From positions 1 through 29,529 of the forward strand of contig JAKCBB010000004.1 in the NCBI GenBank assembly GCA_021839365.1: a DNA stretch of 29,529 bases, given 5' to 3'. The notes under the pieces are model-generated. The model ran no database searches. It worked only from the letters and a program-made list of their open reading frames with translations, and was not told the DNA's origin. The position numbers and the translations under genes were made by a program. Source of the stretch: a bacterium (GTDB taxonomy: Bacteria > Patescibacteriota > Minisyncoccia > UBA6257 > Colwellbacteraceae). Of the stretch, positions 1 to 7,402 are shown in pieces; position 1 is the stretch's first letter; the number at the start of each line of letters is the position of its first letter.

Positions 1-2
1 AA

Positions 3-185
3 CGGAGGATATTCGGGGGTTGCCGAACCATTGCTATGATCTCGGGAGTTGGTTGGCGGGGCCGTAACCCTCCATTATCCGGATACGGTCTCCGTTGGAG
101 CTGTGGTACGGCGCGGTCGTTGGGAGGCGAGACAGAGATGTTAATAGAAACCTTTAGTAAAAATCAACGGCCTATCTACTGGTAG
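3..185 (+). other. Unassigned left-edge region; open frame of 60 codons running in from outside
   Basis: The first 140 bases are GC-rich, then the sequence becomes AT-rich. One plus-strand frame is open from the window edge to a TAG at 183-185 and could be the end of a larger gene, with a translation rich in Gly, Arg, Ser and Trp. I recognise no family in it, and the two other plus frames contain early stops. No tRNA, tmRNA, SRP RNA or RNase P core signature could be confirmed here. The stretch 186-290 shows nothing beyond a lone DnaA-box-like site. It may be the 3' end of a coding gene, a decayed gene or a structured RNA. Confidence 0.15.
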
Positions 186-200
186 ATGGCAACGGCAAAG

Positions 201-209
201 TTATCCACT
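201..209 (+). promoter_or_regulatory. Single DnaA-box-like nonamer
   Basis: TTATCCACT matches the DnaA consensus TTATCCACA at eight of nine positions. It is isolated: no cluster, no AT-rich unwinding element and no dnaA/dnaN gene nearby. It may be chance. Confidence 0.2.
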
Positions 210-292
210 AATTTCATACTTGCTTTGAAAAAGCTCTGTGGTATCATAATAATCAGTTCTTCGCAGACAGAAAATTTTAGGCGGAGATAAAA

Positions 293-335
293 TAAAAAAA
301 AGAAAAGCCGTGGTGAGGACGGCTTTTCTTTTTGG
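293..335. terminator. Bidirectional intrinsic terminator after gatA
   Basis: A perfect 11-bp stem, AGAAAAGCCGT at 301-311 pairing with ACGGCTTTTCT at 319-329, encloses a 7-nt loop. Read on the minus strand it is followed by an unbroken run of T then T-rich sequence (300 down to 288), which ends gatCA transcription 70 nt past the gatA stop. Read on the plus strand it is followed by a short T run, so it could also stop transcription entering from the left. Confidence 0.8.
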
Positions 336-400
336 ATAAAATTCAGGACAACGGGAGTTTAACAGCCGGGAGCTATTCACCGGATTCGCGTTACGGGAAT

Positions 401-1840
401 CTAAATTTTTTCATATAAACGCCCTATGTCCAGAAGGTCTTTTTCTCTCCAATGCTTACCCATCAGCTGGAACCCTACGGGCAGTTTCCCGTCCCTTCCC
501 CGTACCGGAATAGATATAGCCGGCACCCCGGAAAGGTTTGCCGGTATCGTGAAAATATCAGACAGGTACATTTTTAACGGATCTTTTGTTTTCTCTCCTA
601 TCTTGAATGCCGGCGTGGGCGCAACCGGAGTAAGAATTACATCGACTTCTTTAAATGCTTCCGTGAAATCTTCCTTAATCAAACTTCTGACCTTTTGCGC
701 TTTAAGATAATACGCGTCGTAGTATCCTGCCGATAAAACAAAAGTTCCAAGGAGTATTCTCCTTTTTACTTCCGTGCCGAAACCGGAACTGCGATTTTTA
801 ATATATAAGTCAAGCAGTCCTTCGCGGTTTTTTTCTTCTGGCGGCGAAAAACGGAGTCCGTCATACCTTGCCAGGTTCGTACTGGCCTCGGCCGGCATAA
901 TGATATAATAAACCGCTAAGGCATACTTGGTGTGCGGAAGAGAAATTTTCTTGAAATTTATCTTTAAAGACTTCAGGTCGTCTATCGCCTTTTCTATTTC
1001 ATCCGCCACCTCGCCGTCCAACCCTTCGCCAAAATATTCTTCCGGTATCCCTATGGTCAATCCGCGGACGCGCTCTAGGCTGGGATCGTCTGTTATGCCG
1101 CTGTAATCCGCATCAACGGTCGTGGAATCTTTTTCGTCTTTCCCGGCAATTGCCTTAAAAAGAATTGCCGCGTCTTCAACGGTTTTCGAAAGGGGTCCTA
1201 TCTGATCGAGCGAAGAAGCCATTGCGGCGACGCCGAATCTGGAAACGGCGCCGTATGTCGGCTTTAATCCGACTACTCCGGAGAAAGACGCAGGTTCGCG
1301 TATTGATCCCCCTGTATCCGATCCCAAAGCCCCCGCCGCCATGTGTCCGGCAACGGCGGCGGCCGATCCGCCAGACGACCCCCCGGGGACTCTTTCCAAA
1401 TCATGCGGATTGCGAGTTACGCCGTATGCCGAGTTTTCGGTCGATGAACCCATGGCGAACTCGTCCAGATTTGTTTTTCCCACAAAGACCGCGCCGCTGC
1501 TTTTTAACTTAGTTATAACCTCGGCATCATAAGGAGACTTATAGCCCTTTAATATTTTCGAAGCGGACGTAGCCTGAAGACCTTTGATAAGTATATTATC
1601 CTTGACAGCCAGCGGGACACCGGCTAGCTCGCCGATATTTTCCCCGGAAGCCAGTTTAACATCTATTTTGGAGGCGGCTTCCAACGCTTGATCCTTATCC
1701 AGGCTTAGATAAGCGTTAATGTCCTTGTTTTTTTCTTCGGCAACGGAAAAAAATTCTTTGGCGAGTTCGAAAGCGGAAAATTTTTTGCTTAGAAGGCCGT
1801 CCTGTATTTTTTTAATGGTTAAATCGCGCGGATTAATCAT
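401..1840 (-). CDS. gatA: Asp-tRNA(Asn)/Glu-tRNA(Gln) amidotransferase subunit A
   Basis: This is the glutaminase subunit of GatCAB. It releases ammonia from glutamine for converting Glu-tRNA(Gln) and/or Asp-tRNA(Asn) to the cognate amide form. The amidase-signature Ser-cisSer-Lys triad is visible: Lys80 in AVKDN, Ser155 in the GGSSGGS loop, and Ser179 in SDTGGSI. At 479 aa it has the usual full length. The frame extends nine bases further to a TTG at 1849, but I place the start at the ATG at 1840. That ATG is preceded by GGAG and overlaps the gatC stop (ATGATTAA), so the two are translationally coupled. gatB is not adjacent. Identification is very secure. Confidence 0.97.
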   Translation of the reverse strand: MINPRDLTIKKIQDGLLSKKFSAFELAKEFFSVAEEKNKDINAYLSLDKDQALEAASKIDVKLASGENIGELAGVPLAVKDNILIKGLQATSASKILKGYKSPYDAEVITKLKSSGAVFVGKTNLDEFAMGSSTENSAYGVTRNPHDLERVPGGSSGGSAAAVAGHMAAGALGSDTGGSIREPASFSGVVGLKPTYGAVSRFGVAAMASSLDQIGPLSKTVEDAAILFKAIAGKDEKDSTTVDADYSGITDDPSLERVRGLTIGIPEEYFGEGLDGEVADEIEKAIDDLKSLKINFKKISLPHTKYALAVYYIIMPAEASTNLARYDGLRFSPPEEKNREGLLDLYIKNRSSGFGTEVKRRILLGTFVLSAGYYDAYYLKAQKVRSLIKEDFTEAFKEVDVILTPVAPTPAFKIGEKTKDPLKMYLSDIFTIPANLSGVPAISIPVRGRDGKLPVGFQLMGKHWREKDLLDIGRLYEKI

Positions 1841-2129
1841 GTTCTCCAAAAACGGATGGCACTTTCATAAATCCGTTACCGCTATCGCGAAATTCCGCCG
1901 TTCCGGAACCGGTATACGGCCGCTTCTTTCCGCCCTCATCGCTTCTTAACTCATTAATCATACCCGTCCCTCCGGACATCGGCTCAACATTGCTCGTGTC
2001 AACCTCCTCGAGAATGGAAAAATAATTTAATATTTCCCTCATACTCGAAATAAGCCTTTCTTCCTGTCCTTCCAAGGAAACCCTCGCCAGTTCGGAGAGT
2101 TTTTTAATATCGTTTTCCTTCAACTCCAT
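1833..2129 (-). CDS. gatC: Asp/Glu-tRNA amidotransferase subunit C
   Basis: A 98-aa protein with the GatC layout: an N-terminal helical part (LSELARVSL near residues 11-19), the ILNYFSILEEVDT segment that wraps around GatA, and the C-terminal FMKVPSVF box that matches the family's 'FxVPxVL' ending. It holds the GatA-GatB complex together. It overlaps gatA by 8 nt. The order gatC-gatA is the common one, but gatB, which often follows, is missing here. The start ATG at 2129 has no clear Shine-Dalgarno sequence. Confidence 0.93.
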   Translation of the reverse strand: MELKENDIKKLSELARVSLEGQEERLISSMREILNYFSILEEVDTSNVEPMSGGTGMINELRSDEGGKKRPYTGSGTAEFRDSGNGFMKVPSVFGEHD

Positions 2130-2156
2130 ACGCTCAATATCTTACTAGCTATAAAG

Positions 2157-2162
2157 ATTATA
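2157..2162 (-). promoter_or_regulatory. Probable -10 box of gatCA
   Basis: A perfect TATAAT lies on the minus strand 27 nt before the gatC ATG. No convincing -35 is seen 17-18 bp upstream, where the arm of a hairpin lies instead. Confidence 0.4.
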
Positions 2163-2173
2163 CACAAATGGAT

Positions 2174-2203
2174 AGCGGCTCCCTTAAAAATAAGGAAGCC
2201 GCT
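2174..2203. terminator. Hairpin between the 164-aa gene and gatC, possible terminator
   Basis: AGCGGCT-C-CCTTA pairs with TAAGG-A-AGCCGCT around an AAAA loop: 12 pairs with one mismatch. It lies 50-79 nt past the stop of the 164-aa gene and immediately upstream of the gatC -10. No strong T run follows on either strand, so termination is only plausible. Confidence 0.4.
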
Positions 2204-2252
2204 TTACGTTGCTGGCCCTATTTTATTACGCGAAGAGGCACTCAAGCATAGC

Positions 2253-2747
2253 TCACCTACCCTTCGGACGGTACGTGCGAACAGGACGTGACTGCCAAGC
2301 CTCGATCTTTTGCGCGAGGCCGTCGCGGACTTTCTGCCCGATTCGCTCAACCACCTCCTTGTCGGATAGGTCAGCCGAGAGCCGCGCTCCCCACTCGTAG
2401 AGGTCGGCAACTTCGTCTTGTTCTATCACGTTGCCGGCCGCCTTCCGAACCCAAAAGCGGATCATCTGAACGGCGTACTCGAAGAGTTCACCGATCTTTT
2501 CCGGAGGAGTATCGCCCCCTAGACCGGCAAGCTCTTGCGCCAGTTGCGCCTTCAGGATGCTCCACTTCTCCGGGTCGGGCTTGATCTCCTCGCCGTGAAT
2601 CCTATTTTCCAGGCTCACGAGCCAGAAACCCAGTCCGCCCAGGTCGTTGACGCCGCCCGACAACACCTCATTCACCTCCTTTCCGAAGGGGAACAAAGGG
2701 CCGTCTCTTCCATAGGGCGTTTGGTAAAGAGCTGAAGATACCTCCAT
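2253..2747 (-). CDS. Hypothetical protein, 164 aa
   Basis: I do not recognise this protein. It is soluble by eye, acidic to neutral and largely helical, with no signal peptide or membrane segment. It is Gly-rich near residues 29-40 and has a basic, Pro-containing tail. The frame continues 34 codons upstream, but a textbook Shine-Dalgarno sequence (GGAAGGAGG) sits 7 nt before the ATG at 2747, so that ATG is the start. A possible promoter is TTGCAG, 18 bp, TACAAA at about 2801-2830 on the minus strand. Local GC is about 60%, against about 50% in gatA and ligA samples I counted, and the strong SD contrasts with most genes around it. This is compatible with an acquired gene. Confidence 0.7.
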   Translation of the reverse strand: MEVSSALYQTPYGRDGPLFPFGKEVNEVLSGGVNDLGGLGFWLVSLENRIHGEEIKPDPEKWSILKAQLAQELAGLGGDTPPEKIGELFEYAVQMIRFWVRKAAGNVIEQDEVADLYEWGARLSADLSDKEVVERIGQKVRDGLAQKIEAWQSRPVRTYRPKGR

Positions 2748-2851
2748 TTCGACAACCTCCTTCCGGTATTCTACCTTGAAAAATAACCTAAAAATCCAAT
2801 TTTGTACAGTCCTATAATCCATAACTGCAATCACGGTTATGGCTGACAATC

Positions 2852-2884
2852 GAAAAATAAAAGGGCTTTTCTTTAGAAAAGCCC
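2852..2884 (-). terminator. Intrinsic terminator of the 3D-domain gene
   Basis: A 9-bp stem, GGGCTTTTC at 2863-2871 with GAAAAGCCC at 2876-2884, has a 4-nt loop. On the minus strand it is followed by TTTTATTTTTC. It lies 36 nt past the stop of the 3D-domain gene, separating it from the 164-aa gene. Confidence 0.8.
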
Positions 2885-2919
2885 ATAAGGCGTAATGTTG
2901 CCAAACAAATCCGCTGCGC

Positions 2920-3531
2920 TTACTTAAGCAGCTGAACTTGTATATACCTCACTCCCCACTGTACGGCCTCCCCCTTAGAGGGAAACCAGATGTCAATATG
3001 GAAGCCTTTTACAAGGCCTCCCGTATCTTCGGCTTTGAAGATCACCCCGGGGAATTCCGGTATCTTCATGAGACTATCGAGGGGAATAAAGCGCGGGTCG
3101 ACGGCGACCTCGCCCCAATACGGCGACGTTCCCGTAAATGTCACCGCTCCTGGACCTGAGGAATATCCTGTAGCCATAACCGTCATAGTTCTGGACACGG
3201 GATGTTCCGGGTTTGTCTGTCGATTCTCTGGGATGGAAGCTGGATCGTTTTCTGCTGATGCGATTCGGTTCGCGGTTAATTCTTGCATTGCCGCAGGAAC
3301 CGGATTGATGAGCTTGATTCTTTCTGTGCGAACGCTAATCGTCGGATCGCTGTTATGCGTTCCGGCCGGAAGATTATCCGCCCGGCTTGCCGCGACAGCT
3401 TGTTCTGCGCCGCTAGCCGCAACTCTGGGCAATGGGATTTCTGCCGGGACACTCCTTTCGCCGTAAAGCACCGTGGCCGACACGATGATGGCCGTTGCCG
3501 TCGAGAGAATGGTCCGCACGACTCCGTTCAA
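2920..3531 (-). CDS. Secreted 3D-domain protein (probable peptidoglycan-active)
   Basis: 203 aa. Residues about 7-22 form a hydrophobic signal peptide or anchor, followed by a low-complexity Ala/Pro linker. The last ~90 residues are a 3D domain, a double-psi beta-barrel related to MltA and found in YocH-like and Rpf-associated proteins. The three diagnostic aspartates are present in VAVDP, AEDTGG and FHIDIWF. TATGYS-like and TGT elements precede them, and the domain closes with a WG..YIQVQLL strand. The likely role is outside the membrane, cleaving or remodelling the cell wall. The start is TTG at 3531, about 10 nt after GGAAGGAAG; the ATG at 3538 is out of frame and gives only a short peptide. 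The gene has its own promoter and terminator and raised GC (~58% in the stretch counted). Confidence 0.85.
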   Translation of the reverse strand: MNGVVRTILSTATAIIVSATVLYGERSVPAEIPLPRVAASGAEQAVAASRADNLPAGTHNSDPTISVRTERIKLINPVPAAMQELTANRIASAENDPASIPENRQTNPEHPVSRTMTVMATGYSSGPGAVTFTGTSPYWGEVAVDPRFIPLDSLMKIPEFPGVIFKAEDTGGLVKGFHIDIWFPSKGEAVQWGVRYIQVQLLK

Positions 3532-3578
3532 TGTACATAAACTTCCTTCCTGACTCTTATTCGGATCCCAAGGTACTT

Positions 3579-3595
3579 ATAGCGCGAAGCGCTAT
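3579..3595. repeat. Perfect 7-bp inverted repeat just after the 3D-gene promoter
   Basis: ATAGCGC-GAA-GCGCTAT lies near the predicted transcription start of the 3D-domain gene. It could be an operator or a 5' leader hairpin. Confidence 0.4.
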
Positions 3596-3599
3596 CCGT

Positions 3600-3628
3600 C
3601 TTTTAACAATTAAAACAGGGCGTGTCAA
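3600..3628 (-). promoter_or_regulatory. Promoter of the 3D-domain gene
   Basis: A perfect -35 TTGACA at 3628-3623 (minus) is followed after 17 bp by a weak -10 TAAAAG (TTAAAA at 16 bp). The leader of about 60 nt carries the inverted repeat at 3579-3595. The stretch between this promoter and the ligA stop (3629-3726) shows nothing else recognisable. Confidence 0.5.
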
Positions 3629-3726
3629 GGGTTCCCGACATTAAGGTCGGCCATATTTGCGAGATGCTAGCAACTGCAAGCCAGCGGGTGACGTGGCGCA
3701 AGAGTACCTTTTCCGGCGTCCAGCCG

Positions 3727-5772
3727 CTAGTCGCTGGTCTCCAATAAATCCCTGAACTCTTCTTCATCCATAGTCTTTACTCCCAGTTTCTTTGCTTTAT
3801 CCAATTTTGATCCCGGTTCGGAGCCGACAATTACATAATCGGTTTTTTTACTGACTGATTCCGAAATCTCGCCTCCGAGCTCCCTTATTTTTTCCTTCGC
3901 CTTTTCTCTGGATACAAAGGAGAGGGTTCCGGTTAATACGAACGCCTGTCCGGCCAGTTTGCCATTCCCCACCTCTGTCTTTGGTGCGGTAATTTTAACG
4001 CCGTTTCTATCCATTTCTTCTAAAAATTTTATATTCCTTGCGTCCTTAAACCAGGAAATAATACTCCCCGCAACCTTCGGCCCCACATCCGGAAGTTCCT
4101 GAAGTTCTGTTAGTTCGCTTTTATTGCCCAATTCCGCAAGTTTTTCTATGGCTATCTCTCCGCCGCGTTTCTTACGCATAAACATACCGGCGAGCGTCCT
4201 GGCCGTTTCTTCTCCCACATGCAGTATGCCAAGACTGTATATAAATCTCGCAATTTCTATCCGTTTCTTTGATTTGATTTCGCTAACTATATTTTCAGCC
4301 GACTTTTCCCCGAATCTCTCTAGAGCGGCAATGTCGCCGGCTTCAAGATTGAAAATATCCGCCGGAGAAGAAATCAACCCTTCGTCCACGAACTTGTCTA
4401 ATATCTTCGGTCCGAGCCCCTGTATGTCAAAGGCAGGGCGCGAAACCATGTGTCTCATAAGCTCCCTGCTTCGCGCGCCGCATCCCGGATTAGAACATCT
4501 GTAGAAAACCCCCTCTTTTACAACCCTCGATCCGTCGATCGGACAAGCCGAGGGCATTCTAAATTCTTTTTCCCTTCCGTTTCTCAGGTTTTTTAAGACA
4601 GAAGTTATCTGCGGTATCACGTCTCCCGCGCGGCTGACGATCACCGTATCCCCTATTTTCAGACCGAGTTTCTGAATCTGGTCCATATTATGCAGGGTGG
4701 CGTGTGAAATTTCCACGCCGCCGACATCAACCGGCTTGAGTTCGGCCACGGGCGTGAGCGTGCCGGTTCTTCCGACCTGAACTTTTATGTCCTCGACGAC
4801 CGTTGTCGCTTCTCTCGGCGAGAATTTATAAGCTATCGCCGCCCTCGGCGCTTTTCCCACCACGCCGGCTTCACTATAAAGATCGTTATCATCCAGAATT
4901 ATAACTATCCCGTCTATCTCATACGGCAAACGCTCCCTGTGCTCCTGCCAATAATCCCGGAATTCAAAAACTTCTTCTATCGATTTTACCCTTTTATTGT
5001 TCGAATTAGTCTTGAATCCCCACTCTTTCAGCTGTTCGTGTTCGTCGCTGTGTTTCTTTTTTTCAAAACCGCCGACTACATCGTAAGCAAACGAGTCAAG
5101 CTTCCGGTTTGCGGTAATCTTGGGGTCAAGTTGGCGCACCGAACCGGCGGCGATATTGCGGGGGTTGGCGTAAGTTTTTCCTCCATTCTTTTCCTGCTCT
5201 TTGTTTATTCGTTCAAACTCTTTCTTCGTTATAAATACTTCGCCGCGAATTATAAGTCTGCGCGGCGGCTTGATACCCGCGCTGGCATTAAGCGATAAGG
5301 GTATCGCCTCAACTGTCTTCAAATTTTGCGTGACATCCTCCCCTGTTTGGCCGTCTCCCCTGGTCGCGCCCAAGACCAGCACATCGTCCTCATAAACAAG
5401 CTCTATCGCCAATCCGTCTATCTTTAACTCGACATAAAACTCTCTTTTAACTTTTTTCCCGAGATAATTCTCCAATCTTTCTAACCAGGCCAGGACGTCT
5501 TCACGGGAAAACGCATCGTTAAAAGAAAGCATCGGAGCGTCGTGTCTGACTTTTTTGAACTCCTTCAGCGGTTCTCCTCCCACTCTTTGTGTCGGCGAGT
5601 CGGATGTTGCTAGATCCGGATACTGCGTTTCCAGATTAAAAAGTTCTTTCTTCAGCGAGTCCAGAACCTCATCGGAAATCAAAGACTTATCAAGGACATG
5701 ATAAGCATACCTGTATTTATTTATTTCTTTTTTCAGCCTTTCGATTCTGACTTTTGCCTCCTTCTTATCCAT
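3727..5772 (-). CDS. ligA: NAD-dependent DNA ligase
   Basis: 681 aa, normal length. It seals nicks during replication and repair using NAD. Domains in order: Ia/NMN-binding N-terminus; nucleotidyltransferase with the adenylated Lys117 in KIDG; OB fold (KVQVGRTGTLTP); zinc finger; helix-hairpin-helix repeats (FGEKSAENI, LPDVGPKVA); and a C-terminal BRCT domain (FVLTGTLSF...KTDYVIVG). The zinc finger is unusual. The family CPxC pair reads CPID, leaving Cys410, Cys426 and Cys431 with Asp413 at the fourth ligand position. The gene starts 15 nt after the PilX-like gene stop, so it is probably the last gene of the pilus unit. No clear terminator follows it. Confidence 0.97.
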   Translation of the reverse strand: MDKKEAKVRIERLKKEINKYRYAYHVLDKSLISDEVLDSLKKELFNLETQYPDLATSDSPTQRVGGEPLKEFKKVRHDAPMLSFNDAFSREDVLAWLERLENYLGKKVKREFYVELKIDGLAIELVYEDDVLVLGATRGDGQTGEDVTQNLKTVEAIPLSLNASAGIKPPRRLIIRGEVFITKKEFERINKEQEKNGGKTYANPRNIAAGSVRQLDPKITANRKLDSFAYDVVGGFEKKKHSDEHEQLKEWGFKTNSNNKRVKSIEEVFEFRDYWQEHRERLPYEIDGIVIILDDNDLYSEAGVVGKAPRAAIAYKFSPREATTVVEDIKVQVGRTGTLTPVAELKPVDVGGVEISHATLHNMDQIQKLGLKIGDTVIVSRAGDVIPQITSVLKNLRNGREKEFRMPSACPIDGSRVVKEGVFYRCSNPGCGARSRELMRHMVSRPAFDIQGLGPKILDKFVDEGLISSPADIFNLEAGDIAALERFGEKSAENIVSEIKSKKRIEIARFIYSLGILHVGEETARTLAGMFMRKKRGGEIAIEKLAELGNKSELTELQELPDVGPKVAGSIISWFKDARNIKFLEEMDRNGVKITAPKTEVGNGKLAGQAFVLTGTLSFVSREKAKEKIRELGGEISESVSKKTDYVIVGSEPGSKLDKAKKLGVKTMDEEEFRDLLETSD

Positions 5773-5787
5773 ATCAAAACTTCCGCC

Positions 5788-6246
5788 TTAAAACTTCTGG
5801 GTGATAATTATTTGCAACGACCTGGCCGCCGTTCCGGCTATGTTTTGTCCGACCGATACCCATGTCTGGTAATCAACGCCTCCGTTCGAGACCGAGTTGG
5901 TGCATTGCATCGTATATTTATATAGAGCATTTACGGACGTATAAGTCGGAGAATTTTGACCGCAGGCGGGATTCCAGGGATTGCTTATAACCTGATTGCT
6001 GCAATCAACCGGTTGGCAACTGTTTCCACCGGCGCCACCGTTACAAAAATGGTAATAAAGTATACACTCTATCCCCGCATCCGCAGCAAAAATAGCCTGG
6101 GCCGATGATTGCGCGTCGGTAACTTGCCTTATTGAATAAGACATAACAAGACCCGAAACCGTTGCAATCATAAGAATAACTCCGGCTATTATAATAACAG
6201 TTAGCAGAAGAGCCTGTCCGTGTTTCCCGTCATTTATACCTATCAT
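5788..6246 (-). CDS. PilX-like minor pilin / tip component
   Basis: 152 aa. A short basic leader ends in HG, then an N-terminal helix QALLLTVIIIAG... gives a class III-like G|Q cleavage site. There is no Glu at position +5, as in PilX and GspK types, which cap the pilus. After the helix comes AQSSAQAIFAADAGIE, typical of PilX_N proteins. The C-terminal part has several Cys (near residues 68-94) that could form disulfides. It is the last of four minor pilins in the order GspH/FimU-PilV-PilW-PilX. The start lies 2 nt after the upstream stop, with AGGGA before it. Confidence 0.75.
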   Translation of the reverse strand: MIGINDGKHGQALLLTVIIIAGVILMIATVSGLVMSYSIRQVTDAQSSAQAIFAADAGIECILYYHFCNGGAGGNSCQPVDCSNQVISNPWNPACGQNSPTYTSVNALYKYTMQCTNSVSNGGVDYQTWVSVGQNIAGTAARSLQIIITQKF

Positions 6247-6248
6247 AT

Positions 6249-6857
6249 TTATCCCTGATAATAATACAGCCTTTGGCTGACTGTTGTCTCCAAATCAAAC
6301 GGAGCGGTAAAACCGATGGAAGCGTTTGCGGGATTAATGCCCCGTACCGCTATGGTTATGCGCGGAGGAAGCTGATCTCCCGTACAATTACCAAGAGTGC
6401 CGGTATTGTTCCTGACGATAAACTGAAGGTTTACGCTGGTTCCCGCCGGAGTCATGGGAAGAGATTTGCCGTTCAAAGTCTGCATGATTTGCCCCCCATT
6501 AGGAGAGCTGGTATTATAGGTAACCGTGGTATCCGCCCCGAATCCGTTTACATAAGAAAAAGTTATGGCGTTATAGGCGTTCCCGCATTGGTGATACGAA
6601 GACGTCAATTGCTGTCCTCCTACCGTAAAGCTGCTTGCGGTCCTCATCTCTCTCGCCATCTCCTCAATTGCCAAAGATACGCTTCCTATAGTCGATCCGT
6701 TTCCGGCAATTCCCCTTTCTGACTGCACGGATCTTAAAAACAGAGACATTACCGCGCTTACAATCATTACGAATAAGGTCATAGCGACAACCGTTTCGAC
6801 AAGGGTAAAGCCGTTATTATTCTCCGGCATATTGAATCTTGGTTTTCCCATCTTCAT
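6249..6857 (-). CDS. PilW-like minor pilin (prepilin N-methylation motif)
   Basis: 202 aa. A 16-residue leader ends in G|FTLVE, the canonical prepilin peptidase site with Glu at +5, followed by a ~20-residue hydrophobic helix (VVAMTLFVMIVSAVMSLFL). The rest is a beta-rich extracellular domain. Position and size fit PilW/PilJ, part of the tip complex that primes pilus assembly. The ATG lies 4 nt after the upstream TAG, and a GGAG overlaps the end of that gene, so coupling and SD use are both possible. Confidence 0.8.
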   Translation of the reverse strand: MKMGKPRFNMPENNNGFTLVETVVAMTLFVMIVSAVMSLFLRSVQSERGIAGNGSTIGSVSLAIEEMAREMRTASSFTVGGQQLTSSYHQCGNAYNAITFSYVNGFGADTTVTYNTSSPNGGQIMQTLNGKSLPMTPAGTSVNLQFIVRNNTGTLGNCTGDQLPPRITIAVRGINPANASIGFTAPFDLETTVSQRLYYYQG

Positions 6858-6861
6858 ATTT

Positions 6862-7401
6862 CTATCTCCAATTCAAAAAGTCTGTTGATACCGTCAGGCT
6901 TCCGATATTGCCGGATCTTTCCGTTGTTATCCAAAAAACGGTGCAGACTACTCTTATTTGGGAAGAGCCGGCAATATATTGGACAGTGATGTACCTTTTA
7001 AAAGTTGTCGGCGATCCAGAAGAATAGTTATAAGTATCATTACCCGCATTGAAGAGTAATGCCTGCAATCCGGATGAATTATACTGGCTAGCCGGAGATC
7101 CGCCTGGCGTAATGATCTGGGGACCTAAAGAAGCGCTCGCGTAATCAACCTGATAACTCCCCGGAGACACGCCACTGTTCCACGGCCTGTTGTTTATAAC
7201 ATTGCTGTCTATTATATTTTTAGTCACTTCCAACCCTTCAGCCGCCAAGTTGGCGGCTATAAATTGATCCCCGACCGTGTGTCCTTCATGAATGGCGCGC
7301 GCAATAATTCCTATAATCCCCACAATGGCGATGGTAAAAACCCCTATGGCTATGACAGCTTCTACCAAAAGCTGGCCTTCTCTTGAGCGCGTCTTGTTCA
7401 T
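6862..7401 (-). CDS. PilV-like minor pilin with atypical G|Q processing site
   Basis: 179 aa. The leader ends in REG|QLLVEAVIAIGVF: the +1 Phe of classical prepilins is replaced by Gln, but Glu at +5 is kept. A hydrophobic helix follows, then AANLAAEGLEVTKNI, which is typical of PilV/GspI proteins, and an extracellular Ser/Gly-rich domain. Predicted inner-membrane insertion, cleavage by PilD and incorporation near the pilus tip. The ATG is one base after the upstream stop (TAATATG). Confidence 0.75.
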   Translation of the reverse strand: MNKTRSREGQLLVEAVIAIGVFTIAIVGIIGIIARAIHEGHTVGDQFIAANLAAEGLEVTKNIIDSNVINNRPWNSGVSPGSYQVDYASASLGPQIITPGGSPASQYNSSGLQALLFNAGNDTYNYSSGSPTTFKRYITVQYIAGSSQIRVVCTVFWITTERSGNIGSLTVSTDFLNWR

Positions 7402-7402
7402 A

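Noticed and set aside
1..300. RNase P RNA or another stable RNA gene at the left edge
   Set aside because: An ACAGAA-like string near 265 and GGAGGA near 4 hint at RNase P, but the conserved P4 partners and the 3' GGCTTA-type element do not match. tmRNA and SRP signatures are absent too.
3629..3726. tRNA or small RNA between ligA and the 3D gene
   Set aside because: No T-loop consensus or cloverleaf can be drawn, and there is no convincing hairpin with a T run.
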